Positions 42,304 to 51,777 of a stretch of 64,000 nt of DNA are shown here, piece by piece. The DNA is from Tenericutes bacterium MZ-XQ (GTDB taxonomy: Bacteria; Bacillota_I; Bacilli_A; Acholeplasmatales; Acholeplasmataceae). Location: assembly GCA_002838205.1 (NCBI GenBank), contig CP017950.1, positions 1,370,858 to 1,434,857 on the forward strand, in the 5' to 3' direction. Position numbers and translations under genes: made by a program. Numbering within the stretch: position 1 is the stretch's first letter; every line of letters begins with the position of its first letter. The notes under the pieces are model-generated. The model did no database searches. It was given only the letters and a program-made list of their open reading frames with translations, and was not told the origin of the DNA.

Positions 42304-43917
42304 TTACACCGCCATAATTCCTGATAGGATTTTTATTCTTGCCTCAGCCAAAGTTGGTGTTGTTGCGTCAAAAATTTCCCATAAAATATCAAAATCCTTA
42401 TACATTCTAGAGTCTTCATATATATTCAAAGAGCTATTATATACTGATTTGGGATTAAAGTTATATGCTCTAAATTTTCCTGTGCTGAGTCTTCTAACAA
42501 ATACTGTATGTGCTCCACCAGTAAAATCGATTGTATTAGTAGAAGATTCAATATCATGCCAAAAAGTAATTATGAAATACTGTGATTCTTCAGAATTTGT
42601 AATAAAGGTATCTAGGTTTGTTGTATTTGACATATCAGTAATTCCATAAAGTGATAGTACTTCAGTTACGCTACTAGTCGAACTCCAATACCATTCTACT
42701 AAAGCATCAGCAGTTACAAAAAGTGCAAAAAATGCGGTTTCAACAATTGCAGTTGTAGCAACAACTTGGACATCATAAGTCCACCCAAACCATCTTAACC
42801 ACCAGTCACTAGCATTTTCGAACTGTGCATTAATCAAGGTAGCTGCAATCCCGGGAATAATATCTATTGCAATCGGGATAATATAGTTTTGGATGATTGA
42901 ATCAAAGACTGTTGTCTCCATAAATACCATGTCTTCAGGATATGCGTTTGTTCCAAACAGGCCAAAAGCAACATCAGCATTCATTAATTGTGTTAATGCA
43001 ATCAATGTTGATAAATGCGGATTATATCCAGTGTTTTTTAAAAAGTTAAACATTGCAAAAATACCGCATCCAGCATCACCCAAATTTGATGCTCCATACT
43101 TCCATGAGTCCCCTAATGGATTATTTTGATTTCCAATATAACCATTAAATCCAACTAATTGATTGTTGTTTATAGCTTCTGTTTCTAATGCAGAATTATG
43201 CAAGAAATCATCTCTAGCTATTTCTAACTTTACTTTCCACATAAAATATTTCATGGGTCCATCATACCAAATGTCAGGTGGATTAAGATATTCTTCTGCA
43301 TTGTCTATGGCATCATCGATACCTACAATTGAATTACTGACATTGACAATAGGATATACAATACCACCACTACCCCCACCGCCATCAATCATGATTGCTA
43401 AATAAAAGTTACTGTTTATTGCAACTTCATCAATGTTCTCATTAGATAATAAATCAGTTGAATAAAACGAATACCCATATAAATCAAATTTTATATTTCT
43501 ATTTCCATCAATGTCCTCGAATGCATAGCCATTGAGTGTCATTGTATCTACAACAATATTCTGCGTATCAATCAAACGGACATCTATATATAATAAATCA
43601 AGCGATTTTATATAAAGCACTTCGAAAGATATTAGATAATCGGATAAATCATCGTTGGTTTCTGATAAATACTCAACCGAGTAAAAGTCCTTTACATATC
43701 TATGTCCAATAAACGTAATCTTATCTACATCATTATTTAATTTAGAATTATCAAAAAATTCTAAATATTCTTTCCCTGATTGCTGATTGGCTAATAAATT
43801 AACATCAACAACTCTTTCTAGAGGTTTTAAACTATTTCCTCTGATAAAAGAAACACCCATAAATACTAAAAAGACAACAATAATGACTGCTGAAGTTCTA
43901 ACTAATGATCTTTTCAT
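42304..43917 (-). CDS. Large exported protein with cysteine-peptidase-like C-terminus
   Basis: 537 aa. An N-terminal membrane helix (AVIIVVFLVFMGVSFIRG), a beta domain, then SNLGDAGCGIFAMFNFLKNT near 280 and GGAHTVFVRRLSTGKFRAYN near 480, the Cys and His spacing of C39/NlpC-like peptidases. A hydrophobic segment lies between (DIIPGIAATLINA). First gene of the operon with lipoprotein and serine protease. Secreted effector or self-processing factor is inference. Confidence 0.55.
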   Translation of the reverse strand: MKRSLVRTSAVIIVVFLVFMGVSFIRGNSLKPLERVVDVNLLANQQSGKEYLEFFDNSKLNNDVDKITFIGHRYVKDFYSVEYLSETNDDLSDYLISFEVLYIKSLDLLYIDVRLIDTQNIVVDTMTLNGYAFEDIDGNRNIKFDLYGYSFYSTDLLSNENIDEVAINSNFYLAIMIDGGGGSGGIVYPIVNVSNSIVGIDDAIDNAEEYLNPPDIWYDGPMKYFMWKVKLEIARDDFLHNSALETEAINNNQLVGFNGYIGNQNNPLGDSWKYGASNLGDAGCGIFAMFNFLKNTGYNPHLSTLIALTQLMNADVAFGLFGTNAYPEDMVFMETTVFDSIIQNYIIPIAIDIIPGIAATLINAQFENASDWWLRWFGWTYDVQVVATTAIVETAFFALFVTADALVEWYWSSTSSVTEVLSLYGITDMSNTTNLDTFITNSEESQYFIITFWHDIESSTNTIDFTGGAHTVFVRRLSTGKFRAYNFNPKSVYNSSLNIYEDSRMYKDFDILWEIFDATTPTLAEARIKILSGIMAV

Positions 43918-44023
43918 AAGGCCCCCATGATTTTGTTTTTAAATTTAAAATTATTCTACCATTCAGTTTACTTAATGTCAACATGAATATTGTATAGATA
44001 TTTATAATACATGGAATTTATTT

Positions 44024-44228
44024 TTATATCAAAATGGGTAATTCGCTATCTATTAGGTTAAACACTTTAGCACATGTCTAGAAGTATAAATGGCTTAACA
44101 AAGACAAAAAAAGTCCGATACAAATCGTATCAGACCAATTCTCGTCTAATGGGTTGTATGACCTATTTTAATACAATTACGCACCCCAAGTGAGAATTCA
44201 CGCACCCTACACTCTTTTTTACGCACCT
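44024..44228 (-). repeat. Repeat element E3
   Basis: Contains TTAAACACTTTAGCACATG, hairpin GTCCGATAC/GTATCAGAC (44113-44121, 44127-44135), GGGTTGTATGACCTATTTTA, and TACGCACCC-type repeats at 44178, 44198 (TCACGCACCC) and 44220. The left ATCGTGTAA array is not seen. It follows HTH-membrane gene A. Confidence 0.8.
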
Positions 44229-44316
44229 CAATATTATGTCTTTGTTAAAACCTTTTTACATAAAAGAATTCATAATGTCAAAATAGTAGCTAAGATAAAT
44301 AGAATTATATTCATTA

Positions 44317-45507
44317 CTAATTGTGTTCATGTTTTCTTCCCTTCCAAACAAAGTAATACACTAAACATCCAAAAATATAAAGTGAAAGCAAAGGCGCAGT
44401 AAAATTTGAATATAAGATAATACCCATTTCTGTTTTTGATAGATCAATTCTGTATCCTATTGCTTGATTGTCATCAAACTCAAATTTAACATAATCTAAT
44501 TTTGTTATGAATGAATATGTTTCATTTGACATGACCAGTTCATAGTCATCATCAAATGTATAAATAAATTCATAAGTATCTTCATTATATACCAAATTAT
44601 CATCTGTATTTTGCTGACTTTCTAATAGTGATAGATACTTCAACTGGTAATATCTATCTGTGGCTTCTTCTTTATCGTATACTGAATAAGAAACAAAAGA
44701 ATTATCTGTTTTGATTGCCAAATCATATGAATCGGATATTGTGATTATTAGGAATGGTATAAATAAAACTACTAATAAGGTACCATTGAAGATTTGCCAT
44801 CTTACATTTAACTTATTCAAGAAAGAAATCTTAAAAATTCTTATAATATAATACGTCAAGATTGCTCTAACCGCTGTTAATGAATATGAATAGATAAATC
44901 TATAAAAGACAAAATCTAATTTCAATACCATGCTTGATCCAACATTATAAAATCCAGCAAATATAATGGTAGAGATGTTTAAATATAAAAGAAAAAAGCT
45001 GCTATGGAAACCTAAATTTAATAATTTGTTTTTTTCATTTATATTAATGTCTTTAACTTGTAGTCTTAAGTAGTTAACATTAATGCCTTGTATTACCAAG
45101 CCAATAACTATAATTATTATACCAACACCCATTCCTAAGGATGAGTTAGTTGTTATCTCACCTAAAACAATTATTGCTGCATTACTTAAAAGCCAAAGAC
45201 CTATGGAAACAATCAGATAATTAATGTAATTGTTCTTGATTCTTGAAACAACATAACTTGAAATACCAGCTTCCTTTTCAATATTTTTTGAAGTTCTTTT
45301 TGTTCCCCTTAAAATATCATCAACTGAAACTTCATAAAAGTCTGCTAATATGATCAAAGTAGCAACTTCGGGTATGCCTATACCGTTTTCCCATTTGCTA
45401 ACAGTTTTGTTTGAAACATTCAAATATTCTGCTAACTCCATTTGTGTTAATCCTTTTGAAATTCTTAAAGATTTTAAAAACTCTCCTGTATTGCTTGAGT
45501 TATTCAT
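44317..45507 (-). CDS. XRE-HTH fused to membrane domain (copy A)
   Basis: 396 aa from ATG 45507 after AGAGGTG. Residues 1-70 are an XRE HTH (LKSLRISKGLTQMELAEYLN); a linker (GTKRTSKNIEKEAGISSYVV) leads to about six membrane helices with one outside acidic loop (SLLESQQNTDDNLVYNEDTY). A DNA-binding head on a membrane sensor suggests one-component signalling. Copy B at 50248-51441 is about 90 percent identical by eye. Confidence 0.75.
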   Translation of the reverse strand: MNNSSNTGEFLKSLRISKGLTQMELAEYLNVSNKTVSKWENGIGIPEVATLIILADFYEVSVDDILRGTKRTSKNIEKEAGISSYVVSRIKNNYINYLIVSIGLWLLSNAAIIVLGEITTNSSLGMGVGIIIIVIGLVIQGINVNYLRLQVKDININEKNKLLNLGFHSSFFLLYLNISTIIFAGFYNVGSSMVLKLDFVFYRFIYSYSLTAVRAILTYYIIRIFKISFLNKLNVRWQIFNGTLLVVLFIPFLIITISDSYDLAIKTDNSFVSYSVYDKEEATDRYYQLKYLSLLESQQNTDDNLVYNEDTYEFIYTFDDDYELVMSNETYSFITKLDYVKFEFDDNQAIGYRIDLSKTEMGIILYSNFTAPLLSLYIFGCLVYYFVWKGRKHEHN

Positions 45508-45895
45508 GCATATCACCTCTTACATAAATTCTATTCTTAAAGAGATATGTTTCAAACCCCTTAAGTGGTTGATTCTGTCTACTTTTAAGTGGAAATTACT
45601 TTTTCTCAACATAGTCTATATTCTGTATTATGGCTAAGCCTTTTTTTCTTAAAATGCTGGATGTGTTTTAGTCTATTTGTAATCCAAAAGCTATCACATT
45701 CAAAAAATGTTAATTTATATAATTATAGCATTTTTCTAAGTTTATATTAAGAGCTTTTCTGAAATAATAAAAATCATCAATTCAATCTAAGTCATTAACA
45801 AAACTAGATATTAATACCGTTAAAAATCCTTTCACTAAATAAATAAACATACCATATTAATATGTTGAATTATTAATCGCGTAGAAAAACTATGA
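45508..45895. promoter_or_regulatory. Upstream region of HTH-membrane gene A
   Basis: Holds direct repeats CCACTTAA (24 bases apart) within 90 bases of the start, possibly an autoregulatory site, and a long AT-rich stretch. No gene seen. Matches the region upstream of copy B, where the second repeat has diverged. Confidence 0.4.
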
Positions 45896-46163
45896 AATCG
45901 TGTAATAATCACTCAAATCGTGTAAAGACATTCTTATTTTGCATCAAAATCGGTTATTCTATATCTTTCATCTTGCCTTTTATAGTACTATACAAAAATA
46001 TATAAATGGCTTTATTAAGAAAAAAAGCCTGATACATAATCGTATCAGACCAATGCTCGTTTAATGGGTTGTGTAACCTATTTTAATACAATTACGCACC
46101 CCTGATGTGATTTTACGCACCCTTGTCAAAATCTACGCACCCCTAGCCAATTTTTACGCACCC
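45896..46163 (-). repeat. Repeat element E4
   Basis: Two ATCGTGTAA about 20 bases apart (near 45896 and 45916), hairpin CCTGATAC/GTATCAGACC (about 46027-46050), GGGTTGTGTAACCTATTTTA, and four TACGCACCC at 46093, 46114, 46134 and 46155 (spacing 21, 20, 21). It lies downstream of gene 46250-47092. Confidence 0.9.
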
Positions 46164-46249
46164 CTAGAAAAGCGGCTTAGTTTGGACATTTTTATTATTT
46201 TTTGTTAAATTGGGTTTGGACATTTTTGGTTTTTTCTTAAACTATGATT

Positions 46250-47092
46250 TCAATCAATATTCAAAATCTCTTTTTCTTCCTCTGTCAATAATCCTTTACC
46301 AAGAACCCTATTTAAATATATCAAAGGATAATTCATTAATATAGGTATAAGCATCAATAATGTGATTGAATCTTCTGGTTCAATTGCTTTGATGCCAATC
46401 GTAGCTAGGAATGAGAGATGCAAAAGTATTTGTCCAAATACATATATTTTAATGAGTTTTTTTTCTCTCATCAATTGATGTTCTAAGATCCTGTTAAAGG
46501 TCTTTTTATTTGAAATTTGAAATCTCTTATAGAGATATATAGCTAGAATTGTAACTAATCCGTTTATAAAAATGTCGTGAAACTCAAGTTTAGGTATTTC
46601 CAAATAATGTATACTTCCAATCAAAAACCCTAGAGTAAATATTGATAAGCCTGTTTCGTTTCTATATTTTGTCTTCTCTTTAGCCTGATCAATATCAGTC
46701 ATCACTTGTTCCATGCTATTCACCCATAAATCCTTGTATCGAATGACTTGTGTCTTTCCTTTTAATAAAAAATACTCAAAGACACTTATTATCAAAACGA
46801 CACTCCAAAAAATAATTAGTGCCAATTCCAAAGATACTGATTGCAATAAACCTGCAGTTACATATATTAATGCGAATTTGACTAAAAACAAAAGATGATG
46901 GATAATTTTTAATATCATGGAATCATTTCTTGTGTGATTAAGCTGTGTGGTCAAATATATAAAATATAGCATTGGTAAAAACCAAAACGCTAAAACTGAT
47001 GCATTATTTTCATCATTTACTAACCAAGATGATAACAACAATATCAGTAAATAATATAATGTGTTTTGCATAAAAACTCTTTTTAGTACCAT
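46250..47092 (-). CDS. Hypothetical polytopic membrane protein
   Basis: 280 aa, about eight hydrophobic helices with a central soluble loop (YKDLWVNSMEQVMTDIDQAK). GGGGTG precedes ATG. First gene after E4 reading upstream, in an apparent operon with the two genes above. No family recognised. Confidence 0.6.
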   Translation of the reverse strand: MVLKRVFMQNTLYYLLILLLSSWLVNDENNASVLAFWFLPMLYFIYLTTQLNHTRNDSMILKIIHHLLFLVKFALIYVTAGLLQSVSLELALIIFWSVVLIISVFEYFLLKGKTQVIRYKDLWVNSMEQVMTDIDQAKEKTKYRNETGLSIFTLGFLIGSIHYLEIPKLEFHDIFINGLVTILAIYLYKRFQISNKKTFNRILEHQLMREKKLIKIYVFGQILLHLSFLATIGIKAIEPEDSITLLMLIPILMNYPLIYLNRVLGKGLLTEEEKEILNID

Positions 47093-47110
47093 TAATCACA
47101 CCCCTAACAA

Positions 47111-47848
47111 TTACTCTTTTTTATGAAAAATAGATCTGATTTGACTAAGAATTCTTCTACCAAAATAATAAATTGATACAGTTATCATTTTTATCAATGA
47201 CCATGGATATCTAAATACTTTTTCATATAGAAAAATGCTGATGTATTTGATCGAATTTCCTATCCTGAAAACAACTTTTCTAGATAATAAAAATATAGTT
47301 TTAATAATTATGTAAACAGGATGAAAGATTTTTTTCAATAATCGCCAAATCCATATCACGACTTTCCAAAAATAATCTAAGATAAAGCGGATAATTTTTC
47401 TAACCTGCATAAATATATTTTTTATAAAACGATAAACTGGTGAGAACAATTTATGTAAAATATTACCAACCCATCTTACAAAAATACCTATGTATTTAAA
47501 AATCCAGCTAATTACTCTATAAATCCATCGACCAATGAATTCTATGATTCGATAAAAAGGTTTTAATATAGGTTTTAAAATACTCATAAGTCTAGTAAAT
47601 ATATTCTTAATAAAGGTATATAATTTCCCAAATATGCGCTTTAGAAATCTGCCTATAACTTCTAAAATTATAATAATTTTGTTAATGATCCTTATTAATT
47701 GATCTGCAATCCAATTTATACCTTTTTCAAGTAACTTAAAAAACCATTTTAAAAACTCGTAAATTGAAATAAGTACAAAAGCAATCGGATATAAGATGAT
47801 TTTGATTGGCCACACCAATACATCTTTGAATGTTATATTCTTTTTCAT
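47111..47848 (-). CDS. Cationic amphipathic helical repeat protein
   Basis: 245 aa, very rich in Lys/Arg, Ile, Phe and Trp, with almost no acidic residues. A repeating unit of about 33-38 residues appears at least four times, marked by P-F/V-Y (LKPFYRIIEFIGRWIYRVIS, FSPVYRFIKNIFMQVRKIIR, FHPVYIIIKTIFLLSRKVVF). Each unit would make a long amphipathic helix lying on a membrane. No known family. A membrane-shaping or membrane-active role is inference. Confidence 0.65.
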   Translation of the reverse strand: MKKNITFKDVLVWPIKIILYPIAFVLISIYEFLKWFFKLLEKGINWIADQLIRIINKIIIILEVIGRFLKRIFGKLYTFIKNIFTRLMSILKPILKPFYRIIEFIGRWIYRVISWIFKYIGIFVRWVGNILHKLFSPVYRFIKNIFMQVRKIIRFILDYFWKVVIWIWRLLKKIFHPVYIIIKTIFLLSRKVVFRIGNSIKYISIFLYEKVFRYPWSLIKMITVSIYYFGRRILSQIRSIFHKKE

Positions 47849-47852
47849 AGTA

Positions 47853-48083
47853 CTACCTTATCTTTTCGCTATCGTTCTTCTTATATTGCCAATATGAGAT
47901 TATAGTAACGATACTTCCACCAACCACTGAAATAATCAATGCCTTAATCATGAGATCTTGTGTAAAAAACTCACCAGATTCACCTCGCTCTGCAGGAAAA
48001 ATAAGTCCTACTAAAATGGAAAACACAGCGACAAATATAAGTGCGGATTTGCTAATTGCAAACTTTTTCTTTTGAATGATCAT
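47853..48083 (-). CDS. Small membrane protein
   Basis: 76 aa, two helices (residues about 14-32 and 46-66) separated by an acidic loop (AERGESGEFF). ATG 48083 follows AAGGA. First gene of the operon with the cationic repeat protein. Function unknown. Confidence 0.55.
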   Translation of the reverse strand: MIIQKKKFAISKSALIFVAVFSILVGLIFPAERGESGEFFTQDLMIKALIISVVGGSIVTIISYWQYKKNDSEKIR

Positions 48084-48205
48084 CACATCCTTGTAATGTT
48101 GTTAATCTTGTATACTTATTTTCTATAGAATACTAATTAATAATATGATAACATAATATTGCAAATTATATGCGTGCATTTTTAGCACGTTTTGAAAGGA
48201 TATTT

Positions 48206-49144
48206 ATGAATACTACAACTCATTACGCTTTGCATATCGATGATTTAAGAATAAGTAAAGGTCTCACTGTCCATGAATTATGCGAGGGTATTTGCGATGA
48301 TAGTACCTATAGAAGATACAAAACTGGTAATAAAGACATACCCATTTATAAAATCAAAATGTTTTGTGATAAATTAGGGCTTGACCTAGATGAATTTCTA
48401 TCTAATACAATGTCAAAGACATCTATTGAATACAAAAAAATATATAATCTATACTATGCAATGCAAAAAAAAGAATGGAAAATCATCAGTGATTTCATCG
48501 ATAAAAATCAGAATATAGCATTCTTTTATCCATCGAATAAAACACTTTATTCTTTTATAAGCAATACTTACCTATATCAAATAAAAAAGATATATGAAGA
48601 TGAGTATATACAAAATTTAATTAATTTGCTTCCAGGAAGTTTAAATACAGCATCTTTTAATGATGTTATCATACTAGAAAAAATATCTGATATTGAGGTT
48701 AATCATCATATAGTTACCCATTTAAATATCCTAAATGAACTTCTATTGAATCCGAAAAAACTATATCTTATTAAGAACAATGAACATGTGATTTCAAATC
48801 TATATGTAAATGTCTCAATTTTTTACAGTAGATTAAAATTATTTCATGAATCATATGCGATTGCAGAAAAAGGTATATCTTTCAGTTTAAAACATAATCA
48901 ATATAAAGCACTTCCACGTTTGTATTACTTGTTAGCATATACTTTATTCAATTTAGGCAAACAAGTAAGTGCTTTAAAAGAGTTAACATACATGTTTGCT
49001 CATATCTATTCTACTAAGAAGAAAGACCAACTAGATTATTTTCTTAAATTGGTCAATGAAGAATTTGGCCAAGATATTTATGATCAAATGAAAAGTTATC
49101 TCTCTTTATTAGATCTTTCATATAATAACAAAAAAGAGGTTTGA
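48206..49144 (+). CDS. Rgg/PlcR-like HTH-TPR regulator
   Basis: 312 aa from ATG 48206, five bases after GAAAGGA. N-terminal XRE HTH (DDLRISKGLTVHELCEGICD, then STYRRYKTG), then about 240 residues of helix pairs as in Rgg/MutR peptide-sensing regulators. It is divergent from the small-membrane/cationic-repeat operon 123 bases away, which it may control. No peptide pheromone gene was found. Confidence 0.7.
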   Translation: MNTTTHYALHIDDLRISKGLTVHELCEGICDDSTYRRYKTGNKDIPIYKIKMFCDKLGLDLDEFLSNTMSKTSIEYKKIYNLYYAMQKKEWKIISDFIDKNQNIAFFYPSNKTLYSFISNTYLYQIKKIYEDEYIQNLINLLPGSLNTASFNDVIILEKISDIEVNHHIVTHLNILNELLLNPKKLYLIKNNEHVISNLYVNVSIFYSRLKLFHESYAIAEKGISFSLKHNQYKALPRLYYLLAYTLFNLGKQVSALKELTYMFAHIYSTKKKDQLDYFLKLVNEEFGQDIYDQMKSYLSLLDLSYNNKKEV

Positions 49145-49183
49145 TATTAGGGCGATGAATAAATCGCTTTATTGTATCAAACC
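49138..49183 (-). terminator. Solitary hairpin related to the E2 hairpin
   Basis: GGTTTGATA/TATCAAACC with inner GGCGA/TCGC stem, close in sequence to the E2 hairpin but without either repeat array. The minus strand has a T run. It overlaps the stop codon of the Rgg-like gene. Confidence 0.7.
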
Positions 49184-49395
49184 AATCATCAAAAGTCGGA
49201 TGATATATCCAAAGCTCAATATCATCTTTACTCAATGAAATTCTTTTATTGATTAATGAATGATTAATCTATATAATTAAATCTTTCACATTTTGAGCGA
49301 TGTTAACATCGGAAATTGATTGATGTGGTTTCAAGATCTTTTCTGAATAGTGTATAAGCCTAAAATATTTCTCTACATGGCTATATAAATCGTCT

Positions 49396-49476
49396 TCACG
49401 ATAATCTCTTTTCATGATTTTGCAACTTAGAAAAAGACTTCTTAAATCTTGTCGAAAACAATATTTCATAAGTCAT
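49396..49476 (-). pseudogene. Truncated RelE-type toxin
   Basis: Begins TYEILFSTRFKKSFSKLQNH like the intact toxin at 39777 and stops after 26 codons (RLS then TGA). Similarity ends there; a 50-codon unrelated tail follows in another frame. The antitoxin next to it is intact, a common decay state. Confidence 0.85.
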
Positions 49477-49487
49477 TATTTTGATTC

Positions 49488-49769
49488 TTAGTCTTTCTCA
49501 TCATCTTCATCAGAATCTTCCAAGTAGTTTATAGCTTCCTCTACAGATTTAAAAGGTCCAGCATTGTACTTTGAAGGGTCTTCGTTAATTCTCATCACAG
49601 TTTCCTCTAATTTTTGGATGTATGATTTTGAATATATTGCGACGGGTTCTATCACAATGACTCCATTTTTTATAGAAATATCAAGTTGATCTTTTTCTTG
49701 AAGATTTAACTCATTAATGATTTCTTTGGGTATCGTAATCTGTGATTTTTTTCTTAATTCTATAATCAT
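49488..49769 (-). CDS. AbrB-type antitoxin without functional toxin
   Basis: 93 aa, nearly identical to 40040-40336 but five residues shorter because of an earlier TAA. It still has its promoter (TTGCAT, 17 bases, TAAGAT, complement of 49817-49845). It may cross-neutralise the intact toxin at 39.8 kb; that is inference. Confidence 0.8.
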   Translation of the reverse strand: MIIELRKKSQITIPKEIINELNLQEKDQLDISIKNGVIVIEPVAIYSKSYIQKLEETVMRINEDPSKYNAGPFKSVEEAINYLEDSDEDDEKD

Positions 49770-49868
49770 CGAATCTACCTCTTTCCTATTTTCCTATTTT
49801 CTTAATTTCTAACTATATCTTATCACCTTATCTATATTTATGCAATATTTATTGTACGTAATTCCGTA

Positions 49869-50162
49869 ATTGTGTAAATTGTTGAGTAATCGTTAAAAGG
49901 TTGAATGAAGAAATCAAATATACTCAGTAAAAGTCCTCAAACCTCTAAAGAACACATAAAATTTGTATTATAGGGAAAAATCTCCCTTTCTGCATGAAAA
50001 AAAGGTCTGATACATGTCTACTTATACTTGACAAGTGCAAATTGTATCAAACCTCTAAATTTTTGTGTGTGAGACTACCTATTTTAATACAATTACGCAC
50101 CCTTTGCAGAATTTACGCACCCCTAGTGATTTTTACGCACCCCTGCTAAAAGTTACGCACCC
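49869..50162 (-). repeat. Repeat element E5
   Basis: ATTGTGTAA 49869 and ATCGTTAAA 49889 (20 apart), hairpin GGTCTGATAC/GTATCAAACC (50004-50013, 50044-50053) with a long loop, CCTATTTTAATACAA, then four TACGCACCC at 50094, 50114, 50134 and 50154, exactly 20 apart. It follows HTH-membrane gene B. Confidence 0.9.
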
Positions 50163-50247
50163 CAATATTATGGCTTTGTTAATGCCTTTTTACTTTAAAG
50201 AATTCATATTGTCAAAATAGCAGTTAAGATAAATAGAATTATATTCA

Positions 50248-51441
50248 CTACTTATTGTGTCCATGTTTTCTTCCCTTCCAAACAAAGTAATACACTAAAC
50301 ATCCAAAAACATAAATTGAAAACAAAGGCGCGGTAAAATTTGAATATAAGATAATACCCATTTCTGTTTTTGATAGATCAATTCTGTATCCTATTGCTTG
50401 ATTGTCATCAAACTCAAATTTAACATAATCTAATGTTGTTATGAATGAATATGTTTCATTTGACATGACCAGTTCATAGTCATCATCAAATGTATAAATA
50501 AATTCATAAGTATCTTCATCATATACCAAATTATCATCTGTATTTTGCAGACTTCCTAAGAGTGATAGATACTTCAACTGATAATATCTATCTGTGTCTT
50601 CTTCTTTATCATATGTTGAATAAGAAACATATGAATTATCTGTTTTGATTGCCAAATCATATGAATCAGATATTGTAATTATTAGAAATGGCGTCAATAA
50701 AACTATTAATAAGGTGCCATTTAAGATATGCCATCTTACATTGAGCTTATTCAAGAAAGAAATCTTAAAAATTCTTATAATATAATACGTGAAGATTGCT
50801 CTGACTGCTGTTAATGAATATGAATAGATAAATCTATAGAAGACAAAATCTAATTTCAATACCCTGCTTGATCCAACATTATAAAATCCAGCAAATATAA
50901 CTGTAGAGATGCTTAAATATAAAAATATAAAGCTGCTATGGAAAACCAAACTTAATAATTTATATTTTTCATTTATATCAATGTCTTTGACTTGTAGTCT
51001 TAAGTAGTTAATATTAATCCCTTGTATTACCAAGCTAATAACTATAATTATTATACCAACACCCATTCCTAAGGATGAGTTAGTTGTGATCTCACCTAAA
51101 ACAATTATTGCTACGTTGCTTAAAAGCCAGAGACCGATAGAAACGATTAGATAATTAATGTAATTGTTCTTGATTCTTGAAACAACATAACTTGAAATAC
51201 TAGCTTCCTTTTCAATATTCTTCGAAGTTCTTTTTGTTCCCCTTAAAATATCATCAACTGAAACTTCATAAAAGTCTGCTAATATGATCAAAGTAGAAAC
51301 TTCAGGAATACCTATACCGTTTTCCCATTTGCTAACTGTTTTGTTGGAAACATTCAAATATTCTGCTAACTCCATTTGTGTTAATCCTTTTGAAATTCTT
51401 AAAGATTTTAAAAACTCTCCTGTATTGCTTGAGTTATTCAT
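50248..51441 (-). CDS. XRE-HTH fused to membrane domain (copy B)
   Basis: 397 aa from ATG 51441 after AGAGGTG. Same domains as copy A: HTH 1-70, linker (GTKRTSKNIEKEASISSYVV), about six helices and an acidic outside loop. Most differences lie in helices 3-4 and in the outside loop. Both copies are intact, so the duplication is recent or selected. Confidence 0.75.
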   Translation of the reverse strand: MNNSSNTGEFLKSLRISKGLTQMELAEYLNVSNKTVSKWENGIGIPEVSTLIILADFYEVSVDDILRGTKRTSKNIEKEASISSYVVSRIKNNYINYLIVSIGLWLLSNVAIIVLGEITTNSSLGMGVGIIIIVISLVIQGININYLRLQVKDIDINEKYKLLSLVFHSSFIFLYLSISTVIFAGFYNVGSSRVLKLDFVFYRFIYSYSLTAVRAIFTYYIIRIFKISFLNKLNVRWHILNGTLLIVLLTPFLIITISDSYDLAIKTDNSYVSYSTYDKEEDTDRYYQLKYLSLLGSLQNTDDNLVYDEDTYEFIYTFDDDYELVMSNETYSFITTLDYVKFEFDDNQAIGYRIDLSKTEMGIILYSNFTAPLFSIYVFGCLVYYFVWKGRKHGHNK

Positions 51442-51777
51442 GCATATCACCTCTTACTTAAATTCTATTCCTAAAGAGATATGTTTCAAACCCCTTAAGT
51501 GGTTGATTTTGTCTACTTTACGGTGGAAATCATTTTTTCCCAACATTGTGTATATTCTGTATAATGGCTAAGCCTTTTTTTCTTAAAATACTGGATGTGT
51601 TTTAGTCTATTTATAATCTAAAGGCTATCACATTCTAAAAATGCTGATTTATATAATTATAGCATTCTTGTAGGTTTATATAAAGAGCTTTTCTGACATA
51701 TTAAAAATCCTTTCACTAAATGAATAAACATGCCCTATTAATATGTTGAATTGTTAATCATGTAGAAAAACTATGAA
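51442..51777. promoter_or_regulatory. Upstream region of HTH-membrane gene B
   Basis: About 336 bases without a gene, collinear with the region upstream of copy A. One CCACTTAA-type repeat is kept, the other changed to CCACCGTAA. Confidence 0.4.

Noticed and set aside
44190-44402. 70-codon plus-strand ORF
   Set aside because: Starts inside the TACGCACCC array of E3 and runs opposite the XRE-membrane gene.
46093-46163. CRISPR array from TACGCACCC repeats
   Set aside because: Repeats are only 9-10 bases and the period is about 20, far below CRISPR repeat and spacer sizes; no cas gene is in the window.
49269-49469. 66-codon minus-strand ORF as a gene
   Set aside because: Its first part is the decayed toxin in the wrong frame; the tail has no recognised domain or own start site.
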